Shown here one piece after another: positions 56,033-64,000 of a stretch of 64,000 nt of DNA. The notes beneath the pieces were generated by a model, which was not told the DNA's origin, made no database searches, and saw only the letters and a list, made by a program, of their open reading frames with translations. Numbering within the stretch: position 1 is the stretch's first letter; every line of letters starts with the position of its first letter. Position numbers and translations under genes: made by a program. The stretch is from Mikania micrantha (taxonomy: Eukaryota > Streptophyta > Magnoliopsida > Asterales > Asteraceae), in NCBI GenBank assembly GCA_009363875.1, contig CM018692.1:4799862-4863861 (forward strand), given 5' to 3'.

Positions 56033-57072
56033 TGAAGTGCAAATCCTTTTTAATTAATCAGAATAAAATTGAACCCAGTAGAAGAGAAATCATAAATCAT
56101 GATCCAGAAAAACACACTTTATATTAAATCAAAAACATGTACAAGAAAAACCTAAGATTTCTAACCCTATTTATAATAAACCAAAACATAAATCAAATCA
56201 AATTCTATCCTATAAAACTATCGACTAAGGGCACACGGAGTGGCACCCGGGAAGATACCGGGGTGGTGTTTCCCGGTCCGGGGAAAAATGGGAACACCGT
56301 CCCCCCGGAAGTGGGGTGGGGTGAATCGGGGATCCCTTACCGTTTCAAGCCGAGCGTGGGGAGGGAAACAAAAAAAAAAAAAAACATTTTTTTCCTATTT
56401 AAACAAATTTAAACAACCACAAATCTCACACTTTTTTCTCATTTTCTACAATCTATACACTAAATTTATAAAATTTTTCAAGTAAAATGGAAGGAGGTTC
56501 ATCCCGTAGTGGGTAGTCAAACAAGAAATTTAGAAAATCATGACCAAAAAATGTTCAAACGACTCAAATGAACCCGTTCAACACACCCAGGTGTCGTCTA
56601 CAAATGTCATCTCCAAATCAACTAAACTTCTACTGTGGGTATCGTCCACAAATACCTTTCTAGGTTTTTTAATTTAAATTTTTAGGTTGTATTCTCCTTT
56701 TTTTTGTTGTATTCTTTTTTTTATTTTAAATTTAATAAATCTTTTTTTATTTTATTATTATTATTATTTATTGTTAAAATAATTAATTAAAAATAAGATT
56801 TGAAAATGGGGAAAAGTGGGGAAAAGTGGGACGACACTGTGCAAAATGGGAAAAAGTGGGAAAAAGTGGGAAAAGCTGATGTGGCGCTGATGTGGCAACG
56901 GGGAAAAGTGGGGAAACACGGGACGACTCCGTGTGGCCTAAAACAATCCAAACAAAAATATAATCTAACTTAAACTCTAGAAATGCAATTAATTAAATCA
57001 GAACAATTAAAAACTAAACTTCCTAATTTTGAACCCTTAAACTATTTAATATTTACAAGATTAATCCAACCT
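56033..57072 (-). mobile_element. 5' LTR of the copia remnant (with inserted MITE)
   Basis: Lies directly outside the primer site and ends ...CACTTCA on the minus strand. Its outer 120 bp match the truncated LTR at 38517-38639. A PIF/Harbinger-type element at 56226-56940 interrupts it. The outermost bases at 57072 are slightly changed from TGTTGG. Confidence 0.55.
56226..56940. mobile_element. PIF/Harbinger-type element in the copia LTR
   Basis: The ends GGGCACACGGAGTGGCACCC and GACGACTCCGTGTGGCC are inverted repeats, flanked by TAA on both sides. The interior has GGGAAAAGTGGGAAAAAGTG-type tandem repeats near the right end and a purine-rich run in the middle. The open frames at 56137-56485 lie within or across it and are not genes. 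Confidence 0.65.
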
Positions 57073-58303
57073 AAAGCTTAAAGTACATATACTCTTTCTT
57101 TAATAAAATCATTATAACAAAAATGTACTTTTTTATAAGTCTACATAAAAATATTACCTTTTGATTGTAGTCAATTCATTCAAAACATTATTTTCTAATT
57201 ATTGTTATCATTTAACGTAAACCTAACTGGCGATTGTTTCTTATCAACAATTTCATCATTGGTTATCATCGGTGATTATGTCCTCTATACTACATCGGTA
57301 CCCCCTCCATGAAAAAAAGGACAAAAAAACTAAAAAAGAATAAGTAAAACCAAAAATGAAAAGACGAGAAAAACTAAAAAAAAAAAAGGTAAAACCAATG
57401 AAACAAAAAACTATAAGACATGCAAGAAAAGTAAAAACTGCAAAAAAAATATATTAGAAATGATTTAATCTGTAATTTTTAAGGTTTAGTAAAAAAGATA
57501 GGTAAAATATTCATTTTATAATTTATTTGTAATAAAATAAATTCAAATGGGTAAATTTGATATTTCTAGTTTTAGCAAGAAGATACATGTAATTTGCTTT
57601 TTTGAGATGAATATATATGCAATTACCTCTAATAATATGTTCGCTTAATTTAAATTGTGTTTTTTTTGTGATATCAATTCTTTTGTGGCTAGGTGTCACG
57701 GGAGGAGTGATAATGGTTAATGAGTGTAACAAAAAAAAAAAAAGTTTAATGATTAGCAAGTATGTTAAAGAAGTAAAATGATAATATTGTAGAATTTAAT
57801 CAAACAAACTAAAAAAATTAGTCCTGCACATGTGATAAGCCCAATCACATTGCCCCTTCTCACTAAGAAGCTGTTAACTGAGCGATTGAGGTTGCAACTC
57901 GTTAAACATCCTCAAAGGACTATAACGACTTTGCTATTTATTAGTGTTCATAGGCCAAACCGGAATCACTCTTCCACTCGTTAATAGACACCGTTTGTAC
58001 CATTTAGAAAAGAAAAAAATATTGACAAAATAATTTATCAAAATTGACTACTGGTAGTTAATGGAATTATTGGTCCACATCTTTGATGTAAATGTAGCTG
58101 CTTCTTTGTGTCACTGCACAAGACCAAGGAATCTTGAATATTTATATATAGATGTATCTACATATACATGTATATATAGAAATATATGTATATACATATA
58201 TACATATACATGTAGATATATGTATATGTATACATATATGTATTTAATTTGTACATATGCATATATACATGTATTTGTGCATATATGCAATATATGTGTG
58301 TGT
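57073..58303. other. AT-rich spacer
   Basis: A-rich and T-rich sequence with a dense run of TATATACATG words at 58140-58300. Open frames here (57523-57759 minus, 58061-58449) are low complexity. No supported gene. Confidence 0.5.
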
Positions 58304-58833
58304 GGGGTATTATTCAAATAATTACACACTCTTAAAACATTAACCCAAATAATTTCATCAAGATTAAGCCAAATCTTGGATTTTTTTAACATTATTGTAA
58401 TACATTTAGAAAACTTTTTTTCTTTTATAAGTTTACGTAAATTAATCACCGTTTAAGTCGTAACATCATTGTAAGTTTTTGACTTACAATATTGTAATTG
58501 TTTTATAACCAAAACTTAAAACAATGTTTCGTCTTAAACAATAATAAATTTACGCAAACTCATAAAAAAAGAAAGCGTTATAATGTGGATGGATTGGTGT
58601 GGCTCCTCTACGCCTAGGAAAGGGAGCCGACTAAACATCTCACATTCTTTCCCAGTAAAAAGGCATCAATTTTGTCAATTATGTTATGGCCGGAGTACAG
58701 ATTGACCCAAATTTAGGAATCCAAGAAATTATAGTTTTTGCTACAATGATGTTCATAAGAAAATCAAAAATTTGGCTTCAACTTTGCAGCGTTATTTGGA
58801 TTAATGCAAAGTGGGTTATTATAATATCACATT
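58304..58833. mobile_element. Foldback element E, same family as B, with an insert
   Basis: The left end GGGGTATTATTCAAATAATT and right end GTGGGTTATTATAATATCAC, with AAGCCAAATCTTGGATTTTT near the left end and an inverted partner (AAAAATTTGGCTTCAACTTT) near the right, match element B at 29112-29499. A segment at about 58582-58725 (GATGGATTGGTGTGGCTCCT) has no counterpart in B and is a later insertion. Confidence 0.6.
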
Positions 58834-59178
58834 ATATATATATATATTTATCAATCAAAATCTTTTTTTTAATATTATTATTACGCATGTAAAACACACT
58901 TTACTTTTCTATATCTATATGTAAATTCACATATGTTTGGATTTACACTAGTGTAGTTTTCGTTATTTACATTTTTTGCCGCAAATTTACAAAAATTTGC
59001 AGTCTCAAATCCCTAATGCATGTGAAGTTACACATATACAATTAGTAAGAAACTGCTCGACATGAATAATAATGATATTTGATTAAAAACAAAGATTTGG
59101 ATGTTCTTAGCGGGTTATCATGGGAATCATAATAAAATTAAGTTGTTATAAGATCATGAATATATATATATATATATA
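58834..59178. other. AT-rich spacer between foldback elements
   Basis: No gene or element recognised. It ends in a (TA)n tract at 59160-59178 that forms the left edge of element F. Confidence 0.4.
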
Positions 59179-59516
59179 GGAGAGTGTTCCTAAGAAAACC
59201 ACTATTTTAGAGAAACTTAGAAAACTAATCACAATTGTTATCAATCAATTTGGTTTTTTGTTTTTTATTTTACATTTTATTTTATTATAAGGTTATATTT
59301 GTTAACAAAAAGAACAAAAGAAAAAATATATGTAATTCATGTTATTACATATATGTAACTTATATTCGTGATCTATATATTTTTATTAATTTTTTTTGTT
59401 TATAACATTTCTAATTTAATAATAAAAAATCATGAATTTTTTTTTTAAAAATTGATTGGTTAGTAAAAGTTTCTTAGTTTTCTCCAAAGTGAGGAGTTTT
59501 CTTTTGAACCATCCCC
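59179..59516. mobile_element. TA-flanked foldback element F
   Basis: Left GGAGAGTGTTCCTAAGAAAA and complement of right GGGGATGGTTCAAAAGAAAA, followed in both arms by TTAGAGAAACTTAG/TTGGAGAAAACTAAG, are inverted repeats. It belongs to the same terminal family as element D. TA tracts lie on both sides, the right one leading into Helitron copy 2. Confidence 0.65.
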
Positions 59517-59534
59517 TATATATATCTATATCTA

Positions 59535-60077
59535 TCTATATTATATAATAAAAAAAACAATTTTGCCACTTGTCACCTTCATATATCACTATTGTCACTT
59601 GTCACCTTCTTACACCAATATTACCAGTAGTCAATTTCTTATTATTCTATTTAATTATCTCTCATATTAAATAATTATATTTTCTTTCTAATTAAATAAA
59701 TTATTCTTGTTATTAAATGATTATAATATAATAAATAATATATTATTTATCTATTTATTATAAAATACACTTAAAAATATTTTATAAAGTACAAAATTTT
59801 CTAAAATAAAAATTTATAAAATAAGAAATATTTTATTTTCAAAAAACAAAATTTATGTAAAAACAAATTATCTTAAAAAATGATTTATTTTAAAATAATT
59901 ATATTATAAACCGGAGCTTTAAATAATGAGATTTTTATAAACAAATGACGTTTTTAATTTATTTAAAAATTGAAGTAATAAAAATGATAGACAAATTTAC
60001 ACTTTTGATTTGTTATGTTTAACTAACTATTTAATATTTTATATTAAATCTGTGTAATACACGGTTTAATAACCTAG
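59535..60077 (+). mobile_element. Non-autonomous Helitron, copy 2
   Basis: Starts near TCTATATTATATAATAAAAA after host A. It ends with the hairpin CTGTGTAATACACGG (60050-60064) and CCTAG at 60077 before host T. It matches the element at 1009-1597 in words such as CCACTTGTCACCTTC and TCTCATATTAAATAAT. It lies between foldback elements F and G. Confidence 0.6.
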
Positions 60078-60091
60078 TGTATATATATACA

Positions 60092-60282
60092 GGGATTCAT
60101 TTTAATATGAACCAACAAATTGTAAAGAACTAAATAAACCACATTTATAGCCACAAGTTTTGAAAGATATAAAACTGATTTTCTTTGAAAATAGGCGAAG
60201 TTATCTTTATAACCTTCAAACTTGTAGCAAGAAATAGTTCTTTTAGTTCTTAACTTACAATTGTTCTCAATTGAGCATCTCC
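60092..60282. mobile_element. TA-flanked foldback element G
   Basis: Left GGGATTCATTTTAATATGAA and complement of right GGAGATGCTCAATTGAGAAC, followed in both arms by AATTGTAA, AAGAACTAAA and ACAAGTTTTGAAAG-like blocks, are inverted repeats. It is bounded by TA tracts and lies about 330 bp upstream of the neprosin-type start codon. Confidence 0.6.
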
Positions 60283-60283
60283 T

Positions 60284-60336
<53 letters not shown>

Positions 60337-60352
60337 TGTGTGTGTGTGTTGT
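60283..60352. repeat. Compound TA-GA-GT microsatellite
   Basis: A (TA)n tract, then (GA)n with one AAAG interruption, then (GT)n, in about 70 bp. It lies in the promoter or 5' UTR zone of the neprosin-type gene and would be length-polymorphic. Confidence 0.9.
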
Positions 60353-60608
60353 ATATTTATATTTATGTGTAGTCTGTATATTAAGAAGAAGACAGAAGAT
60401 GGTGGCTCAAATTAAGAACTCACCAAATCTTGTATTTGAAGATATGCACCAAAAACTATAATCAACCAGTCGTTTTTGCTCTTGTTGTCTTGTTGATCAT
60501 AATATCTGAATTGCAAACAGACAACTCAACATCTTCATACCAAAAAACAATCATGTTAACTCAGAGTAAAACCAAACACAAATATTTTTATTAAACACCA
60601 ATCCAAAC

Positions 60609-61802
60609 ATGGCTTCTGCTTCTATTTCTTCCAAATCTAAAATTATTTTTACATTTTTTTCTACCATGTTCTTGTTTATTGTTGCCGGAGAATCTATACT
60701 GATTAATGAAACAAGATTCAAGCCATTGGAAGAGTTGCAAAAGCTCATAAGAGTTAGAGCTCATTTGAAGAAGATCAACAAACCTTCAGTCAAGACCATT
60801 GAGGTTTGACTTTTGACATTTTTTTGACTTTTTTCTTTTTTATATTTTCTTTTTTGATTTTTCACAATTTGGGTATTCTTTTTTTTTTGATGTGGAAGTA
60901 GAGTCCAGATGGTGATTTGATAGATTGTGTTGTTTCTCATCTTCAACCAGCATTTGATCATCCTAAGCTTAGAGGACAAAGACCATTGGTAGATATGCAC
61001 ACTAACATACACACACAAATATAAATACACACAATTATACACATTGCTTTCAATTTCTTGATTGATTTCATGAACATCAAGGGGCTAAATTTTTGATTTT
61101 TTTTGTTGAACTTACAGGAACCACCGTCTTTGAGGCCAAAGGGGCATATCTCAAGTGATGAAACAATTGAGAGACTTCAACTATGGGCAGAAACTAATGA
61201 ATTCTGCCCAAATGGCACTATTCCCATTAGAAGAACAACAGAAAAAGATATTTTACGTGCAAATTCGCTAAAAAGATTTGGAAAAAAGATTAGAGGTGTG
61301 AGGCATTATTCCAAGAATGATGGTCATGAGGTGAGTTTAATCTTTTTAACAAGAACACTCGCGGGTAGTACACGTTTTTTGTTTGTATGTTGTGACTAAT
61401 TGTTAGATCATTGTGACTTCAAATCATAATAATCTTCAAACTCTAATTCTAGTGATAAAATTTTAAATTGTAGCATGCAGTTGCATTTGTAAATGGGAAT
61501 CGATACTATGGAGCAAAGGCCACCATGAATGTGTGGACACCTGTAGTTACAGAACCATATGAGTTTAGTCTGTCACAGTTATGGGTCATATCTGGCTCAT
61601 TTGGGAATGATCTTAATACCATAGAAGCTGGTTGGCAGGTAACATATAATTTATTGAAGTTTAGAATTAATAAAAATATTATTATATTTGAGTATATTTT
61701 AATATTTTCACAATTGTGATTTTAAAATGTACATTCATAATTCTTCAGGTTAGCCCAGAGTTATATGGTGATAGTTATCCTAGATTTTTCACATACTGGA
61801 CT
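60609..61802 (+). CDS. Neprosin-type (DUF239) protein gene, first five exons
   Basis: Five exons with GT-AG borders, all in phase 0: 60609-60803, 60902-60988, 61118-61330, 61474-61638 and 61749-61802. They join to 238 residues. A signal peptide is likely at residues 1-27 (IIFTFFSTMFLFIVAGES). Then follow the activation-domain part (RFKPLEELQKLIRVRAHLKK, SPDGDLIDCV, FDHPKLRGQR) and the start of the neprosin domain (VWTPVVTEPYEFSLSQLWVI, NTIEAGWQVSPELYGDSYPR, FFTYWT). Related proteins are secreted; neprosin itself is a prolyl endopeptidase, while most plant members are uncharacterised. The catalytic half would lie further on, but no following exon can be found in the last 2.2 kb, which are copia and MITE sequence. 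The gene is either split by a large intronic insertion or truncated. An upstream 20-codon ATG frame (60399) lies in the leader. Confidence 0.88.
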
Positions 61803-62180
61803 GTAAGTAATTTCAACATGTTTTTTTCTACATTTTTTTTTCAAATCTCTAAAAAAAACGAAAATTAGTAATTTAGTATCAGTGAATGGTGTATCAATCT
61901 CGAATATATAGTATCTCGGACTAAATTGTTGATATTGAAGACTAAAAACCAGTTTCATGTTAACGTCCCAAGAAGTGGTATAGTTGTTAGAGTGGAGGAG
62001 AGACAATATACTGGTTTCAATTTCAATCCCCACTTGAAGCAATTTTCCTTCGAGGCCACAGACCCGGTTGCTTTGCGGCCACGCTTTACTTGTTTCTCTC
62101 GGTTAGTCAAGTATTGGGGGAGGGGGGTTAGCATTTACCACACAAGTGGGTTCCCACGGCTATAAAAAAAACAAAACAAA
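61803..62180 (+). other. Start of neprosin intron 5 or broken end
   Basis: Begins with a good donor GTAAGT at 61803. The sequence after it has no neprosin exon. A transition to repeat sequence occurs near 62180. A stretch at 61960-62070 (AGTGGTATAGTTGTTAGAGT, then AATTTCAATCCCCACTTG) resembles a tRNA-like SINE head, but only weakly. Confidence 0.45.
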
Positions 62181-62325
62181 ACCGGCTCACTGGCGGAGGT
62201 TTTAAGGGGCCTGGGGGTGCCCCGACCCCTGCCGTTTTTCTGGTTAGAAGCTTCCATATAATAGTTTTCGGACGGAAAATTTTATAGGTATTGAGCCCGG
62301 CCCCTTCGGTTTTTCTTTCTAAAAT
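62180..62325. repeat. GC-rich dispersed repeat, copy 2
   Basis: In reverse complement it matches 31-172 at the other end of the window. The right edge is near the copia integrase fragment. Same unknown family. Confidence 0.5.
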
Positions 62326-62329
62326 TCCT

Positions 62330-64000
62330 TGGGCCCCTGTTCCATCTTGAGCTTTGAGATAAGCCAAGGTTTCTCCTCTATCTTCCAGTTTCTTGAGACA
62401 ATGCTTTAGATGTGTTTTGTAACCAACACAACCAAACACCTTCAAGTGTTGAAGATCTGGTTTGTGGCCTTTCTACATCTAATAGGAAGTCATATTCCTT
62501 TTAGCCTTTGTAGTAATCATGTTGAGAATATAAATTAAATGCCCCATCCCCCTCCCCCCACACACACAATACATACATTAATTTCAACAACGAACGTGTC
62601 ATTTCCATGATCACTTGATTTCGATACTCGATTACACTGTTCTTTTGTGGAGTGCAAGATGTAGTCAACTATCTCTTTATTCATTCTTGTGTGCAATAAA
62701 TATTAAATTCTTGCAAAGTGAACTCTCCTCCTCTATCATTTCACATACCACAAACCTTAAACTTTATTTATTTTTTCGGCTTGTGCTTTAAATGCCTTAA
62801 ACATTTGTAGGCCATGGTCTTTTGTGTTCAACATGTATACCACATATACCGGGTAAAATCATCAACTATTAGAAGAGAATATTTGTTACCTCCAATAGTT
62901 TGGGGGTGTAATTGGACTACAAATCTCCGCATGAAGAAGTTCCAATGGTTAACTAGCCCTCAAACTCGCCTACTTTGGAACTGGTTTCTACGTCTGATTT
63001 GCAATTAGGCAACCTTCACATACTTTGGATGGATGTGAAATTTCTGGCATCCCAAATAGCAATTTCTTTCTTTCTATTGTGTCTAGTACAACAAAACTCT
63101 CAAGGCCTGTTCTAGCAAGCTATAGTCATCCTTTATCATCTATCTTTGTAGACAGGTAAGTTTGTTTGGCAATTTTCAATCCAAGCTTGTAAAGTGGTTG
63201 GATGATCTTTGGACTCTTAAAACTGGCCATCCAACTTTGTCATTCAATCTTTATTGATCACCCAACATCTTAATTTCATTCCATTCTACAGTTAATTGGC
63301 CTCAGTGTTGTAAAACTTGGCCTAGGCGGCCGAGTACTCGACGAGTACTCGGTCCTCTCCCGAACCGATTTTCTCCTACTCGGCTTGACCAACTCGGACT
63401 GGGTCAAACTCGGTCTAACTCGGTCCAACTCGGACCTACTCGGACCAACTCGGCCAAGAAAACTCGGTCCAACTCGGTCAAACTCGGGCCAACTCAGTCA
63501 AACTCGGACCAACTCGGACCTACTCGGCCAACTCGGATCAACTCGGTTTTTCGCTATTTTTTTACCGATTTTCCCTGTTTTTCACTAGTTTTCATTGTTT
63601 TTCACCAATTATTGTTTGATTTTTCCTATATATATTTAATTTCTATTGATATTCACTACATACGTTATATATACTAGTAAACATATGATATTTGATATAT
63701 ATATATAATTTTTTAAAAATCATTTTTTTCATTATTTAGCGTATCCGAGTACTCGCAACTCACAGTCGACCAACCTGGCAGCGCCTAGAGATTTCTCCAA
63801 CCATGATTGGCCTAGACTTATAATATTGCTTGTAAGCACAGGAATATAATACACATTAGGTTCCAACATCTACTACCATTATTTCAGCCAAATAACAAAG
63901 ATCATTGACTTTAATTTTCACCATAGATCTATATCCAAACTAAACATGACGAGAAATTCTAGAGTCTGGTTCTACAAAAGAATCTTTGAGTCCTATAATA
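62330..64000 (-). pseudogene. Ty1-copia protease-integrase remnant
   Basis: Minus-strand pieces in broken frames. At the right end lies a protease-to-integrase linker pattern (NVYYIPVLTSNIISLG, about 63830-63870). In the middle is integrase-like sequence with an E-type 'VIEYRN' block near 62600. At the left is the integrase C-terminal pattern MKVFGCVGYKTHLKHCLKKL, then EDRG (62445-62370). Several stops and frame changes. It is interrupted by a hAT MITE at 63303-63805 and runs off the window. It lies where neprosin exon 6 would be expected. Confidence 0.7.
63303..63805. mobile_element. hAT-type MITE with AACTCGG minisatellite
   Basis: Begins CAGTGTTGTAAAACTTGG and ends TTTCTCCAACCATG (complement CATGGTTGGAGAAA). 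A perfect 8-bp target duplication ATTGGCCT (63295-63302 and 63806-63813) flanks it. The left half is packed with AACTCGG(T/A)CC words, about 25 of them. A small open frame over this array is not a gene. Confidence 0.8.

Noticed and set aside
58061..58449. Overlapping ORFs on both strands rich in Tyr/Ile/Cys
   Set aside because: They come from TATATACATG low-complexity sequence.
61960..62060. tRNA-like sequence (GGTATAGTTGTTAGAG ... TTTCAATCCCC)
   Set aside because: No cloverleaf with proper acceptor pairing could be drawn by eye; at most a SINE head or tRNA relic.

Overview
The window is nuclear DNA of a eudicot plant. It has AT-rich spacers, intron-split genes of plant-only families (an auxin response factor with a miR160 site, and a neprosin-type protein), many plant transposons, and one 100-base run of N that marks a scaffold gap. 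The style of the LTR elements would suit Asteraceae, but that is a guess. Only two host genes are visible. Neither is clean: the ARF coding region carries two single-base deletions, and the neprosin gene runs into a Ty1-copia remnant after exon 5.

Layout. 1-5.3 kb: AT-rich spacer with a Helitron, a SINE-like unit and a MITE. 5.35-8.1 kb: ARF10/16-clade gene on the minus strand with a miR160 site. 8.1-10.9 kb: spacer with a complete Mutator-type MITE. 10.9-22.3 kb: a giant inverted repeat made of two nearly identical partial genomes of an endogenous pararetrovirus (Caulimoviridae), placed tail to tail around a 30-bp spacer. Each arm is about 5.68 kb and holds a movement protein, two paralogous small ORFs and a coat-protease-RT-RNase H polyprotein. 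22.3-38.5 kb: foldback elements, MITEs, a gypsy fragment with the N gap, and LTR remnants. 38.5-57.1 kb: a three-level nest, in which a copia remnant is split by an old LTR, which is itself split by a young, structurally complete Ty3/gypsy Tekay-type chromovirus (42302-53985, 5-bp target duplication, intact 1520-residue gag-pol). 57-60.3 kb: foldback elements and a second Helitron. 60.6-61.8 kb: first five exons of the neprosin-type gene. 62.2-64 kb: copia integrase remnant carrying a hAT MITE.

The most unusual object is the viral palindrome. Its arms differ at only a few bases that I could find. The left arm keeps nearly every viral frame open. Any read-through transcript would fold into a long viral hairpin RNA, so the locus could be a natural source of small RNAs against the related virus. 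The gene order (separate movement protein, twin small ORFs, then a coat-PR-RT-RH fusion) does not match a Caulimoviridae genus that I can name with confidence.

A second theme is a set of eight foldback elements, each bounded by (TA)n tracts and several abutting one another through a shared TA tract.
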